Translations under genes and position numbers: made by a program | Shown here: positions 10,099 to 18,958 of the stretch, one piece after another | How positions within the stretch are numbered: the stretch's first letter is position 1 | How the letters are laid out: each line of letters starts with the position of its first letter | Assembly (NCBI GenBank): GCA_001899685.1 | Contig: MKWG01000002.1 | Coordinates: 167,953-231,952 of the forward strand | DNA: 64,000 nt | Direction of reading: 5' to 3' | DNA from: Sphingobacteriales bacterium 44-15 | Lineage (GTDB): Bacteria > Bacteroidota > Bacteroidia > Chitinophagales > Chitinophagaceae | Notes under the pieces: generated by a model | Database searches by the model: none | What the model saw: the letters and a program-made list of their open reading frames with translations, nothing else | Told to the model about the DNA's origin: nothing

Positions 10099-11097
10099 AT
10101 GAAAATATTTTACGCTTTGCAGGCTACGGGTAACGGGCATATCAGCCGCGCAATGGAACTGCTGCCCCACCTGGAAAATTACGGTAAGGTTGATCTTTTC
10201 CTGAGCGGCGCTAATAGCAGCCTGGAGCTTAACGCCCCGGTAAAATACAGGAGCAGGGGATTGAGCCTTTTTTATACCTGCAAAGGAAGCCTTGACTATA
10301 TCTCCATGATAAGAAAAATAGCGCCGCTCCGTCTTAAAAAAGAGATCGCTGAACTACCGGTGGAGCAGTATGATCTTGTTATTAATGATTTTGAATGTAT
10401 CACTTCGCTGGCATGCAGGCAAAAAAAGATCCGCTCCGTTAACTTCGGGCACCAGGCGAGCTTTATGTCGGACCAAACCCCTCGTCCTTCACAACCAAGC
10501 AATGTCGGCGAATGGATACTAAAAAATTATGCCCGTGCCACACAGTATACAGGATTGCATTTTAAATCTTACGACGACTTTATCCTGCCACCTGTTATTA
10601 AGTCCGCCATCTGGCATGCACAGCCGGCATACGGCGATTATATTACTGTTTATCTCCCTTCTTATTGTGACTGCGAGATAAAAAAGTTCTTTAAGCATCT
10701 TACTGCCTACCGTTTCCAGGTGTTTTCCAAAGAAGTGGATACCATTACAAAAGCGGAACACCTTACATTTATACCCGTAGGCAAAGATGCTTTTGATGAG
10801 AGCCTGATCCATTGTTCGGCTATTATATGCGGCGCCGGTTTCGAAACGCCTGCCGAGGCGCTGCATCTCAGGAAAAAAATGATGGTAATGCCCATCAAAG
10901 GGCAATATGAACAGAAATGTAATGCCGCCGCATTAGAACAGTTAGGTGTAAAAACATTAACTGAACTCCCCGAAAACTTTCATATTGTCTTTGAAGAATG
11001 GTATAATACAGCAAAGCCGGTTGATATAACGTTTGCCTGTTCTTCCGCTGAAATTATTGATATTATGATGAAGAAGGCGGCAGCTGTGGCTTCTTAA
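10099..11097 (+). CDS. Glycosyltransferase family protein (Glyco_trans_1_3/MGT-like)
   Basis: 332 residues beginning MKIFYALQATGNGHISRAM, the N-terminal loop typical of GT-B fold glycosyltransferases (GxGHxxR). The C-terminal domain carries IICGAGFETPAEALHLRKKMMVMP (about residues 248-271), which corresponds to the nucleotide-sugar binding Gly-rich/Glu motif, then GQYEQKCNA. An upstream in-frame ATG at 10069 exists, but the ten extra codons come from a GAAAATTT-type direct repeat, so 10099 is preferred. It follows the LpxH-like gene and may act in glycolipid or surface glycan synthesis. Donor and acceptor are unknown. Confidence 0.75.
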   Translation: MKIFYALQATGNGHISRAMELLPHLENYGKVDLFLSGANSSLELNAPVKYRSRGLSLFYTCKGSLDYISMIRKIAPLRLKKEIAELPVEQYDLVINDFECITSLACRQKKIRSVNFGHQASFMSDQTPRPSQPSNVGEWILKNYARATQYTGLHFKSYDDFILPPVIKSAIWHAQPAYGDYITVYLPSYCDCEIKKFFKHLTAYRFQVFSKEVDTITKAEHLTFIPVGKDAFDESLIHCSAIICGAGFETPAEALHLRKKMMVMPIKGQYEQKCNAAALEQLGVKTLTELPENFHIVFEEWYNTAKPVDITFACSSAEIIDIMMKKAAAVAS

Positions 11098-11138
11098 GCA
11101 ATACGCACGATATTTATCCGGCAAAAGAATAACATCAT

Positions 11139-11750
11139 TTATTCAAAAAGATCCATTTGTGCCGGGATGCATTGAAAGCTTTTCCGGTGATGTTCACATA
11201 AGCCATAATCCATTATTGCCTGGCGGTGTGCGGGGGTGCCATAGCCCTTATTGGAGTTCCAGCCATAATGGGGATATTGCTCATGCAGGTGTAACATATA
11301 AGCATCGCGGTAGGTTTTTGCCAGCACACTGGCTGCAGCTATAGAAGCATATATGCCATCGCCTTTAATAATGCATTGATGGCGCAGGTCCCTGTATTTA
11401 TTAAAGCGGTTCCCGTCTATCAGCAGCAGCTCCGGCACAACTGCCAGCCCGTCAAGTGCAAGATGCATAGCCTTAAAGGAGGCATTCAAAATATTGATGG
11501 TATCAATCTCCTCTACTTCCACCAGGGCAACACTGAAAGCGATAGCATGGTCTTCTATGTAAAGCCGCATCTCTTCGCGTGCAGCGGCAGTCATCATTTT
11601 AGAGTCATTAAGCAAAGGATGAGCAAAATCTCCTGGCAAAATTACCGCAGCGGCAAATACAGGCCCCGCAAAACAGCCGCGCCCTGCTTCATCACAGCCG
11701 GCTTCCACAAGCATATCCTGGTAAAAAGCTTTGAGCATAAGATGCTGCAA
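11139..11750 (-). CDS. rnhB: Ribonuclease HII
   Basis: 203 residues. Contains the RNase HII active-site block AGCDEAGRGCFAGPV (Asp20, Glu21), the second acidic site in LLNDSKM, and LLIDGNRF, completing the DEDD carboxylates. The KTYRDAYM and YGWNSNKGYGT segments are also typical. It removes RNA from RNA-DNA hybrids, including single misincorporated ribonucleotides. It is convergent with the upstream glycosyltransferase and divergent from ctaA, with only 36 bp separating the two start codons. Confidence 0.95.
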   Translation of the reverse strand: MQHLMLKAFYQDMLVEAGCDEAGRGCFAGPVFAAAVILPGDFAHPLLNDSKMMTAAAREEMRLYIEDHAIAFSVALVEVEEIDTINILNASFKAMHLALDGLAVVPELLLIDGNRFNKYRDLRHQCIIKGDGIYASIAAASVLAKTYRDAYMLHLHEQYPHYGWNSNKGYGTPAHRQAIMDYGLCEHHRKSFQCIPAQMDLFE

Positions 11751-11773
11751 TGATAAGCATAAAAATCAAACTG

Positions 11774-11781
11774 TATTTTTG
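11774..11781 (+). promoter_or_regulatory. -7 box for ctaA
   Basis: TATTTTTG fits TAnnTTTG. The ATG of ctaA begins only five bases after its final G, so the mRNA would be leaderless or nearly so. No TTG at the -33 spacing. Confidence 0.45.
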
Positions 11782-11786
11782 CAGTT

Positions 11787-12845
11787 ATGAACAAATCTCT
11801 CCCCGGAAATCCCGACAGGTCAGTAGGGCTCTGGCTGCTTACAGGTGTTGGCATGATCATGATACAGGTATTGTTAGGAGGCATCACCCGCCTTACCGAG
11901 TCAGGGCTCTCTATTACCGAGTGGAAACCTATTACGGGAATGCTCCCCCCATTGAGCACACAGGCATGGATAGCCGAATTTGAAAAATATAAACATACAG
12001 ACCAGTTTAAATATATTCATTCGGACTTTACCCTTTCTGATTTTAAGTTCATTTTCTTCTGGGAATGGTTTCACCGCTTTTGGGCGCGCCTGATGGGGAT
12101 CGTTTTTGCAGTCGGCTTTACCTGGTTCCTCCTGCAAAGGAAGTTTAAGAAGGATATGATCCTTCCGTTGATCATACTCTTCCTGCTGGGAGGGATCCAG
12201 GGAGCTATCGGCTGGATCATGGTGAAAAGCGGGCTTGTCCCGGAAAAATATTTTGTAGGACATATAGAGCTCACAACACATTTCATCGCTGCCCTGGGCC
12301 TGCTGGTATATACGCTTTGGTTTGCATTGAGGCTGCTCGTTCCTTCCGGCCAGCTATTATATCATTCATCCCTGAAACAGCTCCTTATAATATTAATTCT
12401 TTTACTGTTTATCCAGCTTACCTACGGCGGCTTTATGGCCGGATTGCATGCAGCCACATCAGCGCCTACCTGGCCTACTATTAACGGCGAGTGGTTGCCG
12501 CCTTCATTATTTGCAAAACAGGGGCCGGAAAATTATGTAAGCAATCCGATAATGGTGCAGTTCATTCACCGGGGCATTGCTTATATCTTTACAATACTTG
12601 TTATCATTTGGTATATACGGGCCCGCAGTGTCAACACCGTTACGCTTTTCAGATCAGCCAGGCATATCCCGCTGATACTGGTCTGCTGCCAGGTATTGCT
12701 GGGGATATTTACAGTATTGTTTTCCTCCTACAACAATATATTTGTCTGGCTGGGGGTTGCGCACCAGTTTATCGCCATGCTGCTGCTGATGTCGCTGATC
12801 TATCTTGCGTATATTGTGAGGAGTAGTAAAGCGGCCGGGAAATAA
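11787..12845 (+). CDS. ctaA: Heme A synthase, COX15/CtaA family
   Basis: 352 residues with about eight transmembrane helices. Diagnostic blocks are GGITRLTESGLSITEWKPI (about 30-48), WEWFHRFWARLMG (His near 94), VGHIELTTHFIAALGLLVY (two His), FMAGLHAATSAPTWPTING, VQFIHRGIAYIFTI and WLGVAHQFIAMLLL. The four conserved histidines that hold the hemes are all in place. The enzyme oxidises the C8 methyl of heme O to make heme A for aa3-type cytochrome oxidases, so the organism respires aerobically. It stands alone here, without ctaB. Confidence 0.93.
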   Translation: MNKSLPGNPDRSVGLWLLTGVGMIMIQVLLGGITRLTESGLSITEWKPITGMLPPLSTQAWIAEFEKYKHTDQFKYIHSDFTLSDFKFIFFWEWFHRFWARLMGIVFAVGFTWFLLQRKFKKDMILPLIILFLLGGIQGAIGWIMVKSGLVPEKYFVGHIELTTHFIAALGLLVYTLWFALRLLVPSGQLLYHSSLKQLLIILILLLFIQLTYGGFMAGLHAATSAPTWPTINGEWLPPSLFAKQGPENYVSNPIMVQFIHRGIAYIFTILVIIWYIRARSVNTVTLFRSARHIPLILVCCQVLLGIFTVLFSSYNNIFVWLGVAHQFIAMLLLMSLIYLAYIVRSSKAAGK

Positions 12846-12850
12846 TACTA

Positions 12851-12900
12851 TGTGAAAGGTGAGACGTGAAACTATCACCTTTCACGTCTCACCTTTCACA
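12851..12900. repeat. 21-bp perfect inverted repeat (GTGAAA-type)
   Basis: Arms 12851-12871 and 12880-12900 are exact inverted copies with an 8-nt loop. There is no T-run after it. The arms (TGTGAAAGGTGAGACGTGAA...) belong to the degenerate CGTGAAACG/GTGAGAAGTGAGAC family scattered through the intergenic regions. It may nevertheless stop transcription after ctaA. Confidence 0.75.
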
Positions 12901-12981
12901 TCTATGCTGTACAGTATCGTCTTAACACCATATTATTATTACCCTCTTTTACGTTAGTTATCAAAATACTATATTGCACTG

Positions 12982-15249
12982 ATGCCATTTCCCGCCTCTA
13001 TAAAGGAATTCATAAGAGGTTTCTACTACTCTTTTCCTGTGCAGCTTTTCATCTTACACCTGCGCAGGTACCAGGTATTCCTGGTATTCTGGTTCATCCT
13101 GGTGAGTGCTATAAACGGCAATTTCATGAGCTCATTCGGTGCAGATGCGCTTTTTCTTGCACCGGAGTACCTGGGCGAGGTAAGCGGCTGGGGAATGATC
13201 ATTGTAGGCGCTGCGGCCGGCATATTCATCATGAGCTGGAACATCACCACTTTTATCATGCATAGCAGCCAGTTTAAATTCCTGGCAACCACTTCCAAGC
13301 CTTTTCTGAAATATTGCATTAATAATTCTATTATACCATTGCTGTTTCTTTTTTTTTATATCGGCAAAAGCATCTATTTCGATATACACAATGAGCTGCT
13401 TTCCTGGAGCAAAGTCTTTCTTTTAATTTCCGGGCTTATTGCCGGGATCATATCAGCCATCGTTACTGCATTCCTGTATTTTTTCCGTACAGAAAAATCT
13501 ATGATGCGTACTATGGAGCCTGTATTCAGGGATCCTAAAGCATTTGCAAAACAATTTGGTATCGGCGGGAAACACTTTCATGAAAAAGGTTTACCTATTA
13601 AATGGTTTTTCAATACAAAATTCCAGTTGAAAATGCCGCGCAATGTATCCCATTATTCACAGGAGTTTATTGATACGGTTTTCAAGCGCCATCATTTTAC
13701 CGCTGTAATATCTATTATACTGGCATTTTTATTTCTTGCGCTGATAGGGCTGCTGATGGACGAACCCTTTTTTATCATCCCCGCTGCCGCGGCTATCTTC
13801 CTGTTTTTCTCCATTTTAATAGCAGCCTCCGGCGCACTGGCATACTGGCTAAGAAGCTGGGGGTTCCCCGTGCTGATGCTTTTTGTGCTGTTGCTGAATT
13901 TTTTATTTCAGAAAGAGATCATTGATCCCCGCAATAAAGCGTATGGCATCAACTATACCAACCGTGAAGAAAGACCCGTATACGACAGGGACAGCATCAT
14001 GGCGCTTTGCAGTATTGACAAAATGGAAGCGGATAAGCAGAAAATGATCGCCGTGCTCAATAACTGGAAAACACACCAGGCAAAAGCAAAGCCACTCCTG
14101 TACCTGATCAATGTAAGCGGAGGAGGAACGAGGTCGGCTACATTTACTTTTAATGTAATGCAGCACCTTGATGCAATAATGCAAGACAACCTGATGAAAA
14201 AAACATTCCTCATTAACGGCGCTTCCGGCGGTATGCTGGGAGCCGCCTATTACCGGGAACTGCGCAGGCTGCAGCAGGAAGGGAAACCTGTACAACCGTA
14301 TGATCCGCAATATGCAGAAAATATTTCCAAAGACCTGCTGAACGCCTTATTTTCCTCGTTCGTTACCCGCGATCTTTTTGCACCGGCCCAACAGTTCACT
14401 GCAGGGAAATATAAATATGCTAAAGACCGGGGATATGCCTTTGAAGAGCAATTCAGCCGCAATACCGACAAGCTGCTCGACTATCCTTTAAAGAGCCTGA
14501 TAGCAGATGAGCATGCCGCAAAGATCCCGCTCATGTTTTTCAACTCCACTATAACAAGAGACGGGCGCAAAATGATGATCAGCACACAGCCCATAAGCTT
14601 TATGATGCGCAATTGGCCCGATCCGGCAGCAGGGTTGGTGACAGATGCCGACGCCATTGATTTTGCTGCTATGTTTAAAAAGCAGGATCCCTATGACCTG
14701 CGGCTGTTATCTACCCTCCGTATCAACGCTACCTTCCCGTATGTGTTACCCAACGTCTGGCTTCCCTCCTCTCCTATCATTGACGTGATGGACGCCGGCA
14801 TGCGCGACAATTTCGGACAGGAATCCTCCTTACGGTTTCTTAATGTATTTAAAGACTGGATCGCTGCCAATACGGGTGGCGTAGTGTTTATACAAATACG
14901 TGATCGCAAAACAGGGGAATGGGATGACGGCTACGAAGACGCCAGCATAACAGGTATGTTTACAAAGCCCATTATGACGCTGCAATACAACTGGATGAAA
15001 ATGCAGGACTATTACCAGGGTGAAATGCTTGAATATGCCGATAACAGCTTCCCTTTTCCATTCAGGAAAATTACATTTTCTTATGAGCCTCCTCCCAAAC
15101 AGAAGGGAGCTGCCCTGAATTTCCATTTGACAAGGGATGAAAAAATAGACCTCAAAATGGCTTTAGGCTCAGCCGGAAACAGCTCAGCCTTTGCAGCGGT
15201 CAGTGCGCTTGAGCAAGAGGCTGTATTAAACGGAAAGCGCCCGGAATAA
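12982..15249 (+). CDS. Patatin-like phospholipase with N-terminal membrane domain
   Basis: 755 residues. The first ~310 residues hold about six or seven hydrophobic helices (e.g. FLVFWFILVSAING, IIVGAAAGIFIMSW, FLLISGLIAGIISAIVTAFLYFF, FIIPAAAAIFLFFSILIAAS). The C-terminal half is patatin-like: an oxyanion loop SGGGTRSA (about 379-386), the nucleophile motif GASGGM (about 413-418, Ser415), and the acid in DAGMRDNFG (about 603, variant of DGG/DGA). The Ser-Asp dyad is therefore complete, suggesting a membrane-tethered lipid acyl hydrolase. Its last 50 bp overlap the convergent lipid kinase gene. The membrane half is longer than in usual patatin proteins. Confidence 0.75.
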   Translation: MPFPASIKEFIRGFYYSFPVQLFILHLRRYQVFLVFWFILVSAINGNFMSSFGADALFLAPEYLGEVSGWGMIIVGAAAGIFIMSWNITTFIMHSSQFKFLATTSKPFLKYCINNSIIPLLFLFFYIGKSIYFDIHNELLSWSKVFLLISGLIAGIISAIVTAFLYFFRTEKSMMRTMEPVFRDPKAFAKQFGIGGKHFHEKGLPIKWFFNTKFQLKMPRNVSHYSQEFIDTVFKRHHFTAVISIILAFLFLALIGLLMDEPFFIIPAAAAIFLFFSILIAASGALAYWLRSWGFPVLMLFVLLLNFLFQKEIIDPRNKAYGINYTNREERPVYDRDSIMALCSIDKMEADKQKMIAVLNNWKTHQAKAKPLLYLINVSGGGTRSATFTFNVMQHLDAIMQDNLMKKTFLINGASGGMLGAAYYRELRRLQQEGKPVQPYDPQYAENISKDLLNALFSSFVTRDLFAPAQQFTAGKYKYAKDRGYAFEEQFSRNTDKLLDYPLKSLIADEHAAKIPLMFFNSTITRDGRKMMISTQPISFMMRNWPDPAAGLVTDADAIDFAAMFKKQDPYDLRLLSTLRINATFPYVLPNVWLPSSPIIDVMDAGMRDNFGQESSLRFLNVFKDWIAANTGGVVFIQIRDRKTGEWDDGYEDASITGMFTKPIMTLQYNWMKMQDYYQGEMLEYADNSFPFPFRKITFSYEPPPKQKGAALNFHLTRDEKIDLKMALGSAGNSSAFAAVSALEQEAVLNGKRPE

Positions 15250-16105
15250 CTTTTATTTCAAAAGTATCGCTGGTAGCTTTCGGGTCCCCGTCAATATGCA
15301 ACGGGGCCATATCCTTGTTGCGGATGGTTAGCTGCGGAGTTTGATAATACATTACGCTTTTCTCGCTTAAGAGCTCTTCTCTTACTTCTCCTTTTCTTAT
15401 CTGGCGCATTACATCCAGGAGCATTTGCAGCCTGTTCAGGCTCTGTACGATCACAATATCAAGCAACCCGTCGCTCATGCTTGCCCTGGGAGCGATAGTA
15501 AACTTATTGCCGAACTGGTTGCTATTGGCAACACTGATGAAGAAAGCATTTGTTGTAATTTTTTTCCCGGCAGCTTCTATTTCAAACCTGTAAGGCCTTG
15601 CTTTCAGGAAGTTGGCATAGGTTTGTTTAACATAGGTCAATAATCCTCTTGTTCCCTGCCTGGCAAAATCATGCGCTACCTGTGCATCAAATCCAAGACC
15701 GCTGAGCATACAGGAAAAATGATCATTAATATAAAATCCATCGGTCAATACCGGTGAGCCGGTAAAGACCAGGTCAATAGCTTTTGAAGCATTCTTCGGG
15801 ATACCGGCGCATAATGCCAGCCCGTTCCCCGAGCCGCAGGGTATAAGCCCAAATGAAACGGAAGTATCGCGCAGGTTTTCAACAACGCTGCTGATAGTGC
15901 CGTCTCCTCCTGCTACTATTACATCGGTTACACCATCATTAATGATTTTGTGCCGGATATGATCATAATTACCTTCCGCGTTCGTGGGGTAAACCTGGTA
16001 TGCAATATTTTCCCCTGCACATTTTGTCTCAATCAGCTGCCTGATACCAGACCGTTTCCCGTTACCTGCAATCGGATTCAGTAAAAAAATAATTTTTCGC
16101 TTCAT
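15200..16105 (-). CDS. YegS/BmrU-family lipid kinase (diacylglycerol kinase-like)
   Basis: 301 residues from MKRKIIFLLNPIAGNGKRS. Contains the DAGK catalytic motifs: NPIAGNGK (9-16), GGDGTISSVV (about 63-72) and PCGSGNGLALCAGIP (about 85-99). A C-terminal beta-rich domain (LLDIVIVQ..., MAPLHIDGD) completes the family length of about 300. It phosphorylates a lipid hydroxyl using ATP. A longer reading frame from 16150 adds 15 poorly conserved codons, so 16105 is preferred. The 3' end overlaps the convergent patatin-like gene by 50 bp. Confidence 0.85.
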   Translation of the reverse strand: MKRKIIFLLNPIAGNGKRSGIRQLIETKCAGENIAYQVYPTNAEGNYDHIRHKIINDGVTDVIVAGGDGTISSVVENLRDTSVSFGLIPCGSGNGLALCAGIPKNASKAIDLVFTGSPVLTDGFYINDHFSCMLSGLGFDAQVAHDFARQGTRGLLTYVKQTYANFLKARPYRFEIEAAGKKITTNAFFISVANSNQFGNKFTIAPRASMSDGLLDIVIVQSLNRLQMLLDVMRQIRKGEVREELLSEKSVMYYQTPQLTIRNKDMAPLHIDGDPKATSDTFEIKVIPGAFRLIQPLAQAH

Positions 16106-16182
16106 AATAATAGGGGAAGATAATCCTGCAAAAATAACGTTATATAGCATGTTGCCGGATGCATTTCACCTGCCGGGAGAGC

Positions 16183-16210
16183 AAAAAAAACCGCGCTTAA
16201 AAAAACGCGG
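16183..16210 (-). terminator. Terminator after the 16.2-16.6 kb Spy-like gene
   Basis: On the minus strand CCGCGTTT pairs with AAGCGCGG (one wobble pair), followed by eight T. It lies 24 bp past the stop. Confidence 0.75.
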
Positions 16211-16234
16211 CAATACAGGAGCATATAAAAAATG

Positions 16235-16624
16235 TTATGAGTGCTGTATCTTTCTTTCTTCCATATTCTTCCTCATTCTTTCTTTAGCCGCATTTTTCTG
16301 GGCTTCATACCTGGCATACTGCTCTGGTGTTAATATGGCTTTAAGAGACTGCATTCTCTGGCTGTCGAGGTTTCTCATTTTATTTACCATACCTTTTTTG
16401 TTCTCAGACTTCCTTATTTCGTCAAACTTTGTTGTAAAATCAAGATTAACGGCCTTTACCTTAGTATATTGATCATCAGACAGCTTAAGGTTTGTTTTCA
16501 TTTTATTTGTAATCACCACTGCTTTTTCCTCAGGAGTCCTGGACTGCATTTTTTGCTGGGCAGAAACAGATATACCTGCAAATAATAACAGGGCAATAAT
16601 ACCAGTGTGGAACGCGGTCTTCAT
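16235..16624 (-). CDS. Small exported Spy/CpxP-like helical protein
   Basis: 129 residues. The N-terminal signal peptide ends ...LLLFAGISVSAQ. The mature part is helical and rich in Lys/Met/Gln, with two LxLSxxQY...LTPEQYARYE-type segments (LKLSDDQYTKV at about 47-57 and LTPEQYARYEAQK near 97-109), reminiscent of the LTxxQ motif of Spy/CpxP periplasmic chaperone-like proteins. It is monocistronic, with its own terminator. A periplasmic role in envelope stress or metal response is an inference from the motif. Confidence 0.7.
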   Translation of the reverse strand: MKTAFHTGIIALLLFAGISVSAQQKMQSRTPEEKAVVITNKMKTNLKLSDDQYTKVKAVNLDFTTKFDEIRKSENKKGMVNKMRNLDSQRMQSLKAILTPEQYARYEAQKNAAKERMRKNMEERKIQHS

Positions 16625-16800
16625 ATTATAAATTTTTACAAGGTTAATTTATATTTATAACAAAACAACTGTACTTTAAGACATACAGAACCTACCAAAG
16701 CTTAACAACAAATAGGATAATTTATTGTTATTGAACGTCTAAAAAAAGAAATTTGATTGCATAAAAATGATTTCTTTTACAAAAAACTGAATACTTAGGC

Positions 16801-17634
16801 ATGGTGTCATTTACCATATTAGTGGATTGCCCGGATGAAAAGGGGCTTATTTATCGTATAACCAATGTGCTTTACAACCGGCAACTGAATATTGTCAAGA
16901 ACCGTGAATTTGTAGACGGGGATACCAACCGTTTCTTTATGCGCACAGAGGTGGAAGGGACTGCCGATGAAAATATATTGCAGGAGGAGTTGGGAGCCGC
17001 TTTACCACCCCAGAGCTCTGTTAAAATAATCACTGCCCGGCAGAAAAAGCTGGTAGTGCTGGCTACTCTCGAAAGCCACTGTCTTGGAGACCTTATGGTG
17101 AGAAATCATTTCAGGGAATGGAATGCGGATATCTGCGCTGTCATCAGCAATCACTCAATGCTTGAAAATTTCGTAACCCGCCTGGGCGTGCCTTTTCATG
17201 CAGTCCTGTCCGAAGGTATGTCCCGCGACGATCACGAGCATGCAGTAGCTGAGCTGATTGACGGGTATGACCCGGATTACGTGGTGCTGGCAAAATATAT
17301 GCGGATACTCACCCCCGCTTTTGTAGAACGCTACCGGAACCGGATCATCAATATTCATCATTCCTTTTTACCTGCCTTTGTAGGCGCTCATCCTTACCGG
17401 CAGGCGTATGACCGCGGCGTAAAGATCATTGGAGCCACCGCCCATTTTGTAAATAATAATTTAGATGAGGGCCCGATCATTTGCCAGAACGTCATTCCCG
17501 TAGATCATTCCCAAAACGCCAGCGATATGGCGAAGGCAGGCAAAGATGTCGAAAAAATGGTATTGTCCCGGGCGCTGAAGCTGGTATTGGAAGACCGTAT
17601 CATGCTGAGCGGTAACAAGACCATCATTTTTTAG
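16801..17634 (+). CDS. purU: Formyltetrahydrofolate deformylase
   Basis: 277 residues. An N-terminal ACT domain (FTILVDCPDEKGLIYRITNVL, about 4-80) precedes a formyltransferase-fold hydrolase domain. The conserved active-site stretch is NIHHSFLPAFVGAHPY (about 183-198) with GATAHFVNNNLDEGPII (about 211-227), which supply the Asn/His/Asp of the PurU/PurN family. The ACT domain and length identify PurU rather than PurN. It hydrolyses 10-formyl-THF to formate and THF, balancing one-carbon pools. It stands alone. Confidence 0.93.
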   Translation: MVSFTILVDCPDEKGLIYRITNVLYNRQLNIVKNREFVDGDTNRFFMRTEVEGTADENILQEELGAALPPQSSVKIITARQKKLVVLATLESHCLGDLMVRNHFREWNADICAVISNHSMLENFVTRLGVPFHAVLSEGMSRDDHEHAVAELIDGYDPDYVVLAKYMRILTPAFVERYRNRIINIHHSFLPAFVGAHPYRQAYDRGVKIIGATAHFVNNNLDEGPIICQNVIPVDHSQNASDMAKAGKDVEKMVLSRALKLVLEDRIMLSGNKTIIF

Positions 17635-17655
17635 CGGCTGTCCCGGAAGCGCTTA

Positions 17656-17695
17656 TTTCACGCAAAGCGACAAAGAGAGCAAAGAAACAAAGTTT
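17656..17695. repeat. CACGCAAAG-type low-complexity repeat
   Basis: TTTCACGCAAAGCGACAAAG followed by further GCAAAG units. It belongs to a degenerate CGCAAAG/ACAAAG intergenic repeat class, in the gap between purU and the deoxyhypusine-synthase-like gene. Confidence 0.4.
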
Positions 17696-17815
17696 GATTT
17701 TCCGCATGGATGGATATAAATTTTCGCATTGCAGCATATCTCTTAAGCAGTGTGGCGCTGTTCACAGCGGTTATTTCACTGCATAGTCATACCCATGAAT
17801 ACCGATGATTTATAT

Positions 17816-17823
17816 TATTTTTG
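17816..17823 (+). promoter_or_regulatory. -7 box for the DHS-like gene
   Basis: TATTTTTG fits TAnnTTTG. It overlaps a TTG at 17821 that would otherwise extend the gene, so it argues for the ATG start at 17851. Confidence 0.5.
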
Positions 17824-17850
17824 GCGCCTCAAACATTAAAGACCACAAAT

Positions 17851-18825
17851 ATGAATAAAGGCCCGGTATCGCAATATATTCAGCATCACTACAGGCATTT
17901 TAATGCGGCAGCGCTTATGGATGCCGCCCAGGGATATGAAACCCATCTTTTGGAGGGAGGGAAAATGATGATAACACTCGCCGGCGCTATGAGCACTGCC
18001 GAGCTGGGCTTATCGCTGGCAGAGATCATCCGCCAGGATAAAGTGCATATTATCAGTTGTACCGGCGCCAACCTTGAAGAAGATATAATGAATCTTGTAG
18101 CGCATAACCATTACAAGCGGGTACCCAATTATCGTGATCTCAGCCCGCAGGACGAATGGGATCTCCTGGAGAATCATTATAACCGGGTAACGGACACCTG
18201 TATCCCCGAAGAGGAGGCTTTCCGCAGGATCCAACAGCATATTGCGGAAATATGGAAAAAAGCCGATGCCGCCGGGGAAAGATATTTTCCCCACGAGTTC
18301 ATGTATAAGCTTCTGCTGAGCGGGGCATTGGAACAGTACTACGAGATAGATCCTAAAAACAGCTGGATGCTTGCAGCGGCAGAAAAAAATATCCCGATAG
18401 TAGTGCCCGGGTGGGAAGACAGTACAATGGGAAATATTTTCGCGAGCTATGTGATAAAAAATGAGCTTAAAGCCACTACTGTAAAAGGTGGCATTGAATA
18501 TATGGTATGGCTGGCCGACTGGTACCGCAAAAACAGCGAAGGAAAAGGCGTGGGATTTTTCCAGATCGGGGGTGGTATAGCAGGCGATTTCCCGATATGC
18601 GTGGTGCCGATGATGTACCAGGACCTGGAATGGCACGATGTGCCTTTCTGGAGCTATTTTTGCCAGATAAGTGATTCTACTACTTCTTATGGCTCTTACT
18701 CAGGAGCAGTGCCCAATGAAAAGATCACCTGGGGCAAGCTTGACATCAATACGCCGAAATATATTGTGGAAAGCGATGCTACTATAGTAGCTCCATTGAT
18801 CTTCGCATGGCTGCTGGGATGGTAA
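17851..18825 (+). CDS. Deoxyhypusine synthase family protein (bacterial DHS-like)
   Basis: 324 residues from MNKGPVSQYIQHHYRHFNAA. Family blocks: MMITLAGAMSTAELG, IISCTGANLEEDIMNLVAHNHY (NAD-binding region), QIGGGIAGDFP (Gly-rich loop) and EKITWGKLDI, whose Lys aligns with the lysine that forms the covalent intermediate in eukaryotic deoxyhypusine synthase. The two-histidine motif after the Gly-rich loop in the eukaryotic enzyme is replaced here by AGDFP. Bacteria have no eIF5A, and some bacterial homologues are polyamine (homospermidine-type) synthases, so an NAD-dependent aminobutyl or aminopropyl transfer in polyamine metabolism is likely. The -7 box position supports this start over the TTG at 17821. 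Confidence 0.85.
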   Translation: MNKGPVSQYIQHHYRHFNAAALMDAAQGYETHLLEGGKMMITLAGAMSTAELGLSLAEIIRQDKVHIISCTGANLEEDIMNLVAHNHYKRVPNYRDLSPQDEWDLLENHYNRVTDTCIPEEEAFRRIQQHIAEIWKKADAAGERYFPHEFMYKLLLSGALEQYYEIDPKNSWMLAAAEKNIPIVVPGWEDSTMGNIFASYVIKNELKATTVKGGIEYMVWLADWYRKNSEGKGVGFFQIGGGIAGDFPICVVPMMYQDLEWHDVPFWSYFCQISDSTTSYGSYSGAVPNEKITWGKLDINTPKYIVESDATIVAPLIFAWLLGW

Positions 18826-18958
18826 TTTGTTGTCACGTAAAGAAGCAAAGCCAGCTTAGAAAATGCTATCGTAAAACGATAGACGACAAACGATAAACTC
18901 CGGTACTTCCTTGTGAAACTCCGTGCCCTCCTGTCTCTGTGGTTCAAAAAATGCTACA

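Noticed and set aside
17821-17850. TTG start of the DHS-like gene
   Set aside because: It lies inside a TAnnTTTG promoter box. The ATG at 17851 starts the conserved part.
18010-18636. 208-codon minus-strand frame inside the DHS-like gene
   Set aside because: The opposite strand encodes a clear DHS-family protein. This frame has no family features.
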